Shown one piece after another: positions 1 through 5,790 of a stretch of DNA of 5,790 nt (its first letter is position 1; every line of letters begins with the position of its first letter). Both the position numbers and the translations under genes were made by a program. The notes below the pieces were generated by a model. The model had not been told where the DNA came from, ran no database searches, and saw nothing but the letters and a program-made list of their open reading frames with translations. This DNA comes from Vulcanimicrobiota bacterium (GTDB lineage Bacteria; Vulcanimicrobiota; Vulcanimicrobiia; Vulcanimicrobiales; Vulcanimicrobiaceae). The DNA is taken from positions 1-5,790 of the forward strand of contig DAHUYY010000130.1 of the NCBI GenBank assembly GCA_027306845.1, in the 5' to 3' direction.

Positions 1-123
1 TCCGAACTGCCGATGGAAGAGTTCCATCGCGTGCTTACCAGCAGCGTCAATCGCTCGCTCGACGACGCGTTCGCCGGCGTGCTCGACGCATTGCGCAACG
101 CCGCGCACGTCGCAAGCGAATAG
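1..123 (+). CDS. C-terminal end of an unrecognised protein (5' truncated by window edge)
   Basis: Frame 1 is open from the first base to a TAG at 121-123, giving 40 residues that begin SELPMEEFHRVL and end AHVASE. The composition is that of an ordinary soluble protein, with mixed acidic, basic and hydrophobic residues and a likely amphipathic helix over SLDDAFAGVLDALR. The competing minus-strand reading is an Arg/Cys-rich shadow. The tail carries no motif that identifies a family, so no function is proposed. It lies 9 bases upstream of the next plus-strand gene, so the two are probably co-transcribed. The start and most of the gene lie outside the window. Confidence 0.6.
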   Translation, partial: SELPMEEFHRVLTSSVNRSLDDAFAGVLDALRNAAHVASE

Positions 124-132
124 CGCCCGCCC

Positions 133-441
133 ATGGCGGGATCGCCGTACCTGGTTTTAGTGCTTCTCCTCGCGACCGGCGCCGCGCTGTACGGCCTAGG
201 CACGCTGCTCGTGCGCTCGGCGAATAGGGAGCCGCCGGCCGAGCCGGGGGCGCAACCGTGGACCGCCGCCGTAGCCGGCACCGACGACGCTCTCGACAGC
301 GCGACCCGCATCGACATGATCGAACGCCTCGCGCTCGTCGGAGAACCGTGGTGTATCGCCGCAATCAAGGCCGCTGCAGAAACCGACGACGACGCGCCGG
401 TACGCGATGCGGCCGCTCGGGTATTACGGGCGTTGCGCTAA
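133..441 (+). CDS. Small membrane-anchored protein with a HEAT-like helical repeat
   Basis: 102 residues. Residues about 5-27 (PYLVLVLLLATGAALYGLG and on) form one hydrophobic segment, best read as an N-terminal membrane anchor or uncleaved signal. A Pro-rich linker follows (about 32-45). Residues about 58-102 have the pattern of one HEAT/PBS-lyase-type repeat: a helix RIDMIERLALVG, a helix PWCIAAIKAAAE, then an acidic turn TDDDAP and a helix VRDAAARVLRALR. The segment 'D..VR..AA..L' is typical of HEAT repeats. A single unit is short for this fold, so it may pack against a partner or dimerise. ATG 133 is the first possible start after the in-frame stop at 121-123. No good Shine-Dalgarno precedes it, which fits translation coupled to the upstream gene. 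Its stop lies about 20 bases from the convergent stop of the minus-strand propeller gene. The function is unknown and the HEAT call is by pattern only. Confidence 0.7.
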   Translation: MAGSPYLVLVLLLATGAALYGLGTLLVRSANREPPAEPGAQPWTAAVAGTDDALDSATRIDMIERLALVGEPWCIAAIKAAAETDDDAPVRDAAARVLRALR

Positions 442-462
442 GAGAATCGCGCGCATCGAATT

Positions 463-1320
463 TTACACGATAAGAATGTCGTAAATTTCGTTCGCGTATT
501 CGGAGAGGTCGAAGGCTTGTGCGCGATCACATTCGGCGATGCTGTCGCTTAGGTAGATGGCACAACGGCCTTTGGGTTCACCTTGATCGGCAGGGTTAAG
601 CACTACATCCCCAAGAGAGGCGTCGTGTCTGCCCACGCTGCTCCCAAGCGCGCAGGCCCCGATCTGCGCGAACGCCAGCCCGCGCACGTAGCCAGCAATT
701 GCTGCGAACGGCGTATCGATAGTGCGAACGCGCGAATGAGACGACTCGCAAACGTAGAGCGTGCCATCGAACGATGCCAACGAGTGCGGATGGTAGAGGC
801 CCGTTGCGACGTACGAGCCGGCAGTAATATCGTAGATATAGCCCTCGGTGGCGCTACTCCAGCGATCGCTCCGCTTAGGCCCGAAGCCGGAACACAAAAG
901 GTGGCCACCAAACCAGGCGGCGGCATTGAGGTGGTGCGTGTCGCTACCGCCGGCGCCCGCGCGCCACACGGCCTCGCACCGCATCGTCTCCATATCGATC
1001 CGAAGTACCGAATCGGTGCCTGTCGAAACGGCTATCAAGGCATTACCGTCGAGCGCGATCGAATGGACGTCGCGAGTTTCCGGCAACTCGATGATGCGCT
1101 GCAATCGATAGTCGCGGTCTAGAACGCTGACATATGAGGCGTCCGGGCCCGTTGAAGCACAGTACAACCAATCGGCGCCCGCTGCCAGGCCGCATGCCGA
1201 CGTGAGATCGGCTCGCCCCAAATCTGGGCGCATCAGCTCCGCCGTTGCCGTATTGAACAGTCCGAGAACGCGGCCGGCCGCGTGCGGCGCGTTGCAGAAA
1301 GAGACAGCGAGTCGAGCCAT
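463..1320 (-). CDS. Predicted beta-propeller protein, DUF4915/TIGR03032-like
   Basis: 285 residues on the minus strand, with no signal peptide or membrane segment, so probably cytoplasmic. The sequence runs as repeated short beta-strand units that resemble propeller blades: GADWLYCAST (48-57), VHSIALDGNALIAVST (85-100), HHLNAAAWFGGHLLCSGFG (129-147), HPHSLASFDGTLYVCESS (177-194) and YVRGLAFAQIGACALGSSVG (211-230). The combination of an HHLN segment, a PHSL...LYV segment and a VRGLAF segment resembles DUF4915/TIGR03032, a family without established biochemistry. That assignment comes from memory of the motif pattern, not from a search. The start is supported by AAGGA four bases before the ATG. 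The gene lies downstream of, and in the same direction as, the O-antigen ligase-like gene, with a 93-base gap that may hold its own promoter. A polysaccharide-related role is an inference from neighbours only. Other possible assignments are an NHL- or YncE-like propeller. Confidence 0.75.
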   Translation of the reverse strand: MARLAVSFCNAPHAAGRVLGLFNTATAELMRPDLGRADLTSACGLAAGADWLYCASTGPDASYVSVLDRDYRLQRIIELPETRDVHSIALDGNALIAVSTGTDSVLRIDMETMRCEAVWRAGAGGSDTHHLNAAAWFGGHLLCSGFGPKRSDRWSSATEGYIYDITAGSYVATGLYHPHSLASFDGTLYVCESSHSRVRTIDTPFAAIAGYVRGLAFAQIGACALGSSVGRHDASLGDVVLNPADQGEPKGRCAIYLSDSIAECDRAQAFDLSEYANEIYDILIV

Positions 1321-1324
1321 TGAT

Positions 1325-1329
1325 TCCTT
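1325..1329 (-). promoter_or_regulatory. Ribosome binding site of the propeller gene
   Basis: On the minus strand AAGGA lies four bases before the ATG at 1318-1320 (context TTAAGGAATCA-ATG). It is the clearest Shine-Dalgarno-like element on this strand, and it supports the chosen start over internal GTG/ATG codons. Confidence 0.6.
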
Positions 1330-1361
1330 AAATGCACTTATGGCGGTGAGAGATCATCCCT

Positions 1362-1389
1362 AGTATTGTCGACATGCAGTGAAATGCAA
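1362..1389 (-). promoter_or_regulatory. Weak candidate promoter ahead of the propeller gene
   Basis: The 93-base gap at 1321-1413 is clearly more AT-rich than the coding sequence around it. On the minus strand TTGCAT (1384-1389) and AATACT (1362-1367) are separated by 16 bases, matching the sigma70 -35 and -10 boxes at 3/6 and 4/6 positions. The 8-base palindrome TGTCGACA (1367-1374) sits next to the -10-like box. The pentamer ATGCA occurs at 1332-1336, 1374-1378 and 1384-1388. The matches are poor, and a high-GC organism may use other boxes. The alternative is simple read-through from the ligase gene. Confidence 0.2.
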
Positions 1390-1413
1390 GGGTTGCCGGT
1401 AAAAATGCTGCCG

Positions 1414-3213
1414 CTATGCGCGCTTCCCCTGGGCGCGATCGGTCGCGGCGGCTGCGATGGCGATGAGTACCCACCATGTGATGCCGACTTTTGGATAGAT
1501 CCAGAGCGTGTCGACGATTTGGTGAAAAATGAGAACGATCGCAACCGTAAAGCCCGCCAGCGGTAGCGGTTCGTCACAGTTGCGCACGAACACCGCTGCC
1601 GACAGCGCTACGAGCCCCAGCAACAGGACTTCTCCCAGGAGCCCCTGTTCCGAAAGCACTTGGAAATATTCGCTGTTGGCGTGCGTGCGTACACCGGGCG
1701 CAAAGCGCGAGATCTCCAGTTCGAAGTTGCCCGGGCCCACGCCGACTAATGGATGTTCGCGCCAGAGGGTGTACGCGCCATTCCACAGCTCCGCACGCGT
1801 CCCGAGGCCGCCGTTATAGGCGTCCGCGTTGGCGCCGAAGATGCGCGAAGCCCCCGGCGCGTGGCCGGTCATCGCCGCACACGCGATTCCGAAGAGAACG
1901 ATAAATCCAATCCCTGCAGCAAGGGCGATGCCGCGCACGCGCTCGCGGTGGCCTCGCAGCAACAGAACGATCGCGAATGCGAGTGCTAGGCCCGCAATTC
2001 CGCCGCGCGAAAACGTGAGCAGTGTAGCAAGCGCGCCGAGTGCGAGCGCGATGCGCTCGAATCCGAACGCGGGGCGCAGCGCGACGAACGCGGCGATGCT
2101 CGGCACCATGATCCCAAGATATGCGCCGAGCTGATTGGGCCCTTCGAGCGGCCCCGCGATGCGGGCGATGGAGTGCCCGAGGAGCGCCAGGCTCTCGGGC
2201 GCCCCGGCAACTTCCTGGAGAAGCGCGAGCACCGCAACCAAACACGTCATCGCTGCTAACGTGAAGCGCACCAGCCGCTCGTCGGGATCGGCGCGATATG
2301 CGAAGTACGCAACCGCAAGCGTCGCGAGGAATTCTACGTCCTTGAGCGTCTCGCGCGCGGCCGCATGCACGTTGAGCGCATGCAGCGCAGAGAGGAGCAT
2401 CGAGCCTACGAGCAATCCCTTGGCGGCGAACAGCCACCAAAACGTACGCCCCGGTTTGGGAAACGCGCGCAGCCCCCGCAACGCCAACCCGATCGCGACG
2501 CCGATCAACACGGTTTTTGAAAGCGTGACGGTGGTGCCGTGCGTGGAATAGTAGAGCGCGAACGGCGCAGCGGCGAGGAGCGCCACGAATCCGTACGCCG
2601 CACGCTGCCTGGCGAGAACGAGTGCGAGCAGCCCGCCGAGCAGCGCGAGCGCAAGACTGAGCCGCGTGCCGGTGGGCGAATTTGTCAGCAACGAAGCCCC
2701 GTCGTAACGCTCGCCCGTGGTCATGTTCAAATACCCGACGCCGCGCAAGAGTACGCTCAGGTGGCGCGAATCGCTGCCTATCCCTACCCGCGCGGGCACG
2801 AAGGTATACGCCGCGCTCAGCATGATACGCAGAGGGCGCGATCGCAGTAGCGGCGGAATCGTGAGTGCGAGCCGATGCGAGCCTGCTCCGAAGCAGCAGC
2901 GGGTTTGAGCCGGCGCACCTGCGAGCGTTACGACAAACGATTGAGGCCGACCGACGACCGCGTATGCCGGAATAAAGAGGTCGATCAGAATCGTGTCCGC
3001 GCCGGGCGGCGGCACCACCGTGAAGACTGCTCGTTTGCTCGCCCAGCAGCAGGAGCCGGCATCGCTGCCCGGAGCGATGCCCGCCACGATGTTTCCTGGC
3101 TCGATACCCTGGGGGTAGACCGTCGCGGCACTGGCACCCAGCGGCCGGGCAGCACAAAGGCCGACGAGCCCTAAGAAAGCGACCAAAATCGCGGTGCGCC
3201 GGAGGCGATGCAT
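1414..3213 (-). CDS. O-antigen ligase/polymerase family membrane protein with extracytoplasmic N-terminal domain
   Basis: 599 residues. Residues 1-29 are a basic, hydrophobic signal peptide or first anchor ending in GASA-ATV. Residues about 31-180 form an extracytoplasmic, beta-rich domain with two vicinal cysteine pairs (C55-C56 and C106-C107). From about 184 to 590 there are roughly twelve membrane helices. Wzy/WaaL-family (O-antigen ligase, PF04932 type) signatures are present: GPLEGPNQLGAYLG (354-367), LTFSRGGIAGL (399-409), the large outer loop with TRAELW and HPLVGVGPGNFE (487-498), then HANSEYFQVLSEQGLLGE (511-528). The Arg and His residues of this loop match those needed by the family. 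These enzymes move lipid-linked glycans outside the membrane, either polymerising them or ligating them to an acceptor. Which acceptor applies here cannot be told. The usual family length is about 400-450 residues, so the N-terminal domain is the extra part. The start has a weak AGTAGG five bases upstream. The gene is divergent from the sulfotransferase-glycosyltransferase pair, which supports a polysaccharide role. Confidence 0.88.
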   Translation of the reverse strand: MHRLRRTAILVAFLGLVGLCAARPLGASAATVYPQGIEPGNIVAGIAPGSDAGSCCWASKRAVFTVVPPPGADTILIDLFIPAYAVVGRPQSFVVTLAGAPAQTRCCFGAGSHRLALTIPPLLRSRPLRIMLSAAYTFVPARVGIGSDSRHLSVLLRGVGYLNMTTGERYDGASLLTNSPTGTRLSLALALLGGLLALVLARQRAAYGFVALLAAAPFALYYSTHGTTVTLSKTVLIGVAIGLALRGLRAFPKPGRTFWWLFAAKGLLVGSMLLSALHALNVHAAARETLKDVEFLATLAVAYFAYRADPDERLVRFTLAAMTCLVAVLALLQEVAGAPESLALLGHSIARIAGPLEGPNQLGAYLGIMVPSIAAFVALRPAFGFERIALALGALATLLTFSRGGIAGLALAFAIVLLLRGHRERVRGIALAAGIGFIVLFGIACAAMTGHAPGASRIFGANADAYNGGLGTRAELWNGAYTLWREHPLVGVGPGNFELEISRFAPGVRTHANSEYFQVLSEQGLLGEVLLLGLVALSAAVFVRNCDEPLPLAGFTVAIVLIFHQIVDTLWIYPKVGITWWVLIAIAAAATDRAQGKRA

Positions 3214-3321
3214 GGAGGCCTACTTTCGCATCGGCCCCGGGCCACCCGTCGGGAGGCGGCGGGGCGTTCGCGCTTCGGCTCCGAACAAGTAGCGTTCTAA
3301 GAGCCGGGTGGAAAAACTTGG
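3214..3321. promoter_or_regulatory. Divergent intergenic region between the ligase and sulfotransferase genes
   Basis: These 108 bases separate two divergent genes and presumably contain both promoters. I could not find convincing sigma70 -35/-10 pairs on either strand. A 7-base inverted repeat, CCACCCG (3242-3248) and CGGGTGG (3305-3311), flanks the middle of the region. Its right arm overlaps the weak ribosome binding site of the sulfotransferase gene (GGTGG, about ten bases before the ATG). The assignment rests on gene arrangement, not on recognised boxes. Confidence 0.4.
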
Positions 3322-4857
3322 ATGGAGTTGTTAAGGAAGATTTCCGCCCTCGTAACGGTTCCCGCAGACCGCGACGCCCTTTCAGCGCCGTGCGATGACC
3401 GCGTGCCCCGCCGGTCGCAAACCGAGCGATTGATCGCCACGCTCCGTCACGTGCTTGTCCTGCGCAATGCGACCACCATCGAGCGCGGCCACCCTCAAAA
3501 CTACCGGGAAGGCGGCCTTGATTGGCTACCGCGCCGCGCCGAACTCACGGTGGTGGTCGCCCCGATCGCAGGCCCGGACGGGTGGCGTGAGGCCGAATTG
3601 GAGCTCGGCTCCGGGCCGGATGGGATCTATCGTTATTTTCCATTTGCGAGCTTCGTTTATGTGGACGGCCGGCTTGAGGCGATTCTGGAATTTAGCGAAC
3701 CACACCAACGAGCGACCGCGATGTTGCGCGTGCCGGCCGGCCGCGCTTGCACTATTGCGATCATCACCGAACTCGCCTCGGTGCCCGATGTGCTTGGCGA
3801 CGAGCGCGAACTCGCGCTGCTGTTTTGGGGCCTGCGAGCGGGCCGGCCGGCACCCGCGCCGGCCCCCGTTTCGGTGCGGCCCGCAGCGATCGACGATTAC
3901 TATTCGCAGCATAGCGTCCCACTCGTCGATGAATTACCGCGCCCCGTTTTTGTCTTGGGTTCGTACCGTTCGGCGACGAGCATCCTCACCTGGGCGATCG
4001 GCCAACACCCGAATATTTGGCCACTCGAGGAGACGGGTTTTCTAGGATTGCTCGGAAGCGGCGCGCTAGCTGGTTATCGTCAGGCGTCGAATGCCGCGCG
4101 GAACTTTTTTCAAATCTACGATGTCTCCGGCGACGAATATCTTGCAAGCGTCGGCGCAAGCATCGACACATTCATGAAACGCGCCAGCGAACGGCGCGCA
4201 GAACACATCGCCCTCGAGCGCATAGCCGAAAAACCCGGACGTTTCGGGACGCACGACGACCGCTTTCAGCTGCGGCGCATGTCGTACGCGCCCAAGCGGC
4301 GTTGGGTGGACGGGACGCCCGAGAACACCGCCAACGTTGCGATGCTGCGAAAGCTTTTTCCGCTGGCCCAGTTCGTGTGCACGGTGCGGCATCCGTACGA
4401 CGTGATTGCATCGATGTTGCATTTCGATCGGGCCGGCGGCCGCCAGACGAGCATCGACGAGGCCGTCCATATGTGGACCGGCATCATGACGTGGGCGCTA
4501 CTTGCGGCGCAGGCATATGGACCCGAGGCCCTCAAAATCGTGATGTTCGACGATCTGAAAGCCAATCCGGCTCGTGCGCTCGGCGACATTTTCTCGTTTA
4601 TCGGTGAGCCCCAATATGCGGCCTCGACACAAACATTTTCGCAACGCATTAACACGTCTCGGGTAGATCCCGGCGAGTATGCCGACGTGCGTGCCCGGCT
4701 CGAAGCGCGCCTGGGCGACGAAACCGGCCTTTTGCGCCTCTACGAAACATTCTCAACGATGAGCGGGCTGGGATGGAGCGTGAATGCGGGTGCTCAAACC
4801 GAGCTGGATGAACGGCAGAACGACCTTCTCGAGCGACTCATCGCGGAGCTTTCGTGA
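3322..4857 (+). CDS. PAPS-dependent sulfotransferase with N-terminal accessory domain
   Basis: 511 residues, with no signal peptide or membrane segment, so cytoplasmic. The C-terminal part (about 205-510) is a sulfotransferase of the Sulfotransfer_1/3 type. The 5'-phosphosulfate loop is FVLGSYRSATSIL (210-222), with R216, S217, T219 and S220. It is followed by HPNIWPLEETGF, the usual place of an acidic catalytic residue. The 3'-phosphate site is CTVRHPYDVIASML (353-366), with R356 and S364. VDGTPENT (329-336) matches the conserved TP-N motif. Such enzymes transfer sulfate from PAPS to a hydroxyl, and a glycan acceptor is inferred from the neighbours. Residues about 72-172 are a beta-rich accessory region ending LGDERELALLFWGLRAG, joined by a Pro/Ala linker (about 175-186). 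The family core is usually about 250-330 residues, so the N-terminal half is extra. The loop has Ala at 218 where Gly is common. The start at ATG 3322 has only a weak GGTGG upstream. The stop overlaps the glycosyltransferase start. Confidence 0.88.
   Translation: MELLRKISALVTVPADRDALSAPCDDRVPRRSQTERLIATLRHVLVLRNATTIERGHPQNYREGGLDWLPRRAELTVVVAPIAGPDGWREAELELGSGPDGIYRYFPFASFVYVDGRLEAILEFSEPHQRATAMLRVPAGRACTIAIITELASVPDVLGDERELALLFWGLRAGRPAPAPAPVSVRPAAIDDYYSQHSVPLVDELPRPVFVLGSYRSATSILTWAIGQHPNIWPLEETGFLGLLGSGALAGYRQASNAARNFFQIYDVSGDEYLASVGASIDTFMKRASERRAEHIALERIAEKPGRFGTHDDRFQLRRMSYAPKRRWVDGTPENTANVAMLRKLFPLAQFVCTVRHPYDVIASMLHFDRAGGRQTSIDEAVHMWTGIMTWALLAAQAYGPEALKIVMFDDLKANPARALGDIFSFIGEPQYAASTQTFSQRINTSRVDPGEYADVRARLEARLGDETGLLRLYETFSTMSGLGWSVNAGAQTELDERQNDLLERLIAELS
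4845..4848 (+). promoter_or_regulatory. Ribosome binding site of the glycosyltransferase gene
   Basis: GGAG lies inside the last codons of the sulfotransferase gene, five bases before a GTG at 4854-4856. That spacing suits a Shine-Dalgarno element, and it decides in favour of the GTG start and the 4-base GTGA overlap. Confidence 0.6.
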
Positions 4858-5790
4858 ACGCGCTCCGCTTCGGCGCCGCGGCCGAGCCGCTGGTCGCGAT
4901 CGTCGTATTGAATTGGAACGGCTGGCTCGACACGGTCGAATGCTTGGAGAGCTTGCTGCGGAGCGATTACGCGCATTATCGCATTATCGTGTGCGATAAC
5001 AGCTCGGTCGACGGTTCCTTCGAGCGTTTGCAAGAGTGGGCGAGCGGGCGGCTTACCGTGAACACGACGGCAGATGCTCCGAGCGGTACGTGGGCGTATC
5101 GCCCCGCCGTTAAGCCGCTGCGTTCGGTGGTTTACGATCCGGTGAGCGACGGGCACACCCCGGCCGAATGCGCGGATGCGTCCCTGGTATTCGTGCAAAC
5201 CGGTGCAAATCTGGGATATGCGGGTGGTAATAACGTCGGAATTCGCTATGCGTTGGCGCACACTGGTGCGCGATACGTGTGGATTTTGAATAACGACACC
5301 GTCGTCGACCCCCACGCGCTGAGCCGGCTCGTCGACTGCGCATCGCGCGATCGTCGCACCGGCATCGTCGGCGCGACGCTCTTGCGCCACGCACAACCCG
5401 ATATCGTCCAAGCATACGGCGGCGGCTCGATTACTGCGATGATGGGGGTGGATACCCAATTCGGCCGCGGAACGAGGTTGGTAGCGTCCCCGGCGCTACC
5501 CAAGACTCTCGAGCACGTGATCGGTGCGAGCATGTTTGTGCGGACGGAAGCGATTCGCGCTGCGGGGCTGCTTGAGGAATCGTACTTTCTCTATCGTGAG
5601 GAGACGGATTGGTGCATCAAACTGCGCCAGCTGGGTTGGAAGCTTGTCTTCTGCCCGGGGGCCGTGGTCTGGCATAAAGAGGGCCGGTCGGCCGGTTTTA
5701 AAAGCGAGTTGCACGACTACTACTCGGTTCGCAACATGCTGTACCTGATGCAGAAATATTATCCGCGAACCCTTCCGCTTGCAGTCGTCT
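4854..5790 (+). CDS. Family 2 glycosyltransferase (rhamnosyltransferase-like), 3' truncated by window edge
   Basis: The frame opens with GTG at 4854, overlaps the sulfotransferase stop by GTGA, and stays open for 312 codons to the end of the window. GT2 (GT-A fold) motifs appear in order: the nucleotide-binding strand VAIVVLNWNGW (14-24), CDNSSVDGS (47-55), GANLGYAGGNNVGI (117-130), the metal-binding ILNNDT (144-149, with the NND at 146-148 standing for DxD), IGASMFVR (223-230), and the catalytic region YFLYREETDWCIKL (244-257), then VVWHKEGRSAG. This order is that of WbbL/RfbF-like rhamnosyltransferases and relatives, but donor and acceptor cannot be read from it. Residues about 56-116 form a longer than usual stretch between the second and third motifs. 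The visible end (SVRNMLYLMQKYYP) is the start of the C-terminal helical region, so perhaps a few dozen residues are missing. Tight overlap with the sulfotransferase indicates one operon and probably one glycan. Confidence 0.9.
   Translation, partial: MNALRFGAAAEPLVAIVVLNWNGWLDTVECLESLLRSDYAHYRIIVCDNSSVDGSFERLQEWASGRLTVNTTADAPSGTWAYRPAVKPLRSVVYDPVSDGHTPAECADASLVFVQTGANLGYAGGNNVGIRYALAHTGARYVWILNNDTVVDPHALSRLVDCASRDRRTGIVGATLLRHAQPDIVQAYGGGSITAMMGVDTQFGRGTRLVASPALPKTLEHVIGASMFVRTEAIRAAGLLEESYFLYREETDWCIKLRQLGWKLVFCPGAVVWHKEGRSAGFKSELHDYYSVRNMLYLMQKYYPRTLPLAVV

Noticed and set aside
121..135. In-frame arrangement of the upstream stop and the 102-residue gene, suggesting read-through or a broken single gene
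   Set aside because: The second frame begins with a normal N-terminal membrane anchor right after an ATG, which argues for a separate gene. Sharing a frame occurs by chance in one case of three.
434..464. Possible terminator between the convergent genes (stem TGCGC/GCGCA followed by TTTT)
   Set aside because: The stem has only five pairs with a 12-base loop, the T run is four bases and lies six bases past the stem. It is too weak to call.
583..1122. A 179-codon plus-strand open frame opposite the propeller gene
   Set aside because: The minus-strand frame has propeller-like repeats and a Shine-Dalgarno, while this frame has neither.
1814..3157. A 447-codon minus-strand open frame inside the ligase gene
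   Set aside because: It is Arg/Ala/Cys-rich with no domain pattern, and it lies in another frame of a gene with clear family motifs. Long shadow frames are expected at this GC content.
4972..4987. Perfect 8-base tandem duplication CGCATTAT
   Set aside because: It lies inside the glycosyltransferase gene, keeps the frame and encodes a normal strand leading to CDNSS. It has two copies only and is likely chance or a neutral duplication.
4794..5459. A 221-codon minus-strand open frame opposite the glycosyltransferase
   Set aside because: It lies antisense to a frame with all GT2 motifs in order, and its own translation shows no recognisable fold.
1..5790. CRISPR arrays, tRNA/rRNA genes, insertion sequences, toxin-antitoxin or phage genes
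   Set aside because: I looked for regularly spaced repeats, terminal inverted repeats, transposase motifs and structured RNA and saw none. Intergenic space is too short for most of them.

Overview
The window is a GC-rich (over 60% by eye), densely coding bacterial segment. From about 460 to the right edge it looks like part of a surface-polysaccharide locus. No rRNA, tRNA, CRISPR array, transposase or integrase is visible. Codon use strongly prefers G/C in third positions, and the proteins are rich in Ala, Arg and Gly. This would suit several high-GC phyla. An Eremiobacterota/WPS-2-like or similar environmental lineage is possible, but the sequence alone does not settle it.

Layout. (1) Bases 1-441, plus strand: the last 40 codons of an unrecognised protein, then after 9 bases a 102-residue membrane-anchored protein with one HEAT-like helical hairpin. 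(2) Bases 463-3213, minus strand: a 599-residue polytopic O-antigen ligase/polymerase-family protein with a signal peptide and an extra extracytoplasmic domain, followed 93 bases downstream by a 285-residue predicted beta-propeller protein resembling DUF4915/TIGR03032. This block converges on the left-hand genes with only about 20 bases between stops. (3) Bases 3214-3321: a divergent 108-base intergenic region. (4) Bases 3322-5790, plus strand: a 511-residue PAPS-dependent sulfotransferase with its own N-terminal accessory domain, overlapping by 4 bases (GTGA) a family 2 glycosyltransferase that runs off the right edge after 312 codons.

How the genes may work together (inference): the glycosyltransferase extends a lipid-linked glycan on the cytoplasmic face, the sulfotransferase sulfates a sugar or other hydroxyl from PAPS, and the ligase/polymerase acts on the exported glycan outside the membrane. 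The beta-propeller protein has no known role. The most interesting observation is that the N-terminal accessory regions of the ligase and the sulfotransferase look related to each other. Both end in a pattern of the form vP..-G-(S)D.R-L-...-L-.G-. This may be a shared beta-sandwich module used on both sides of the membrane by proteins of one pathway.
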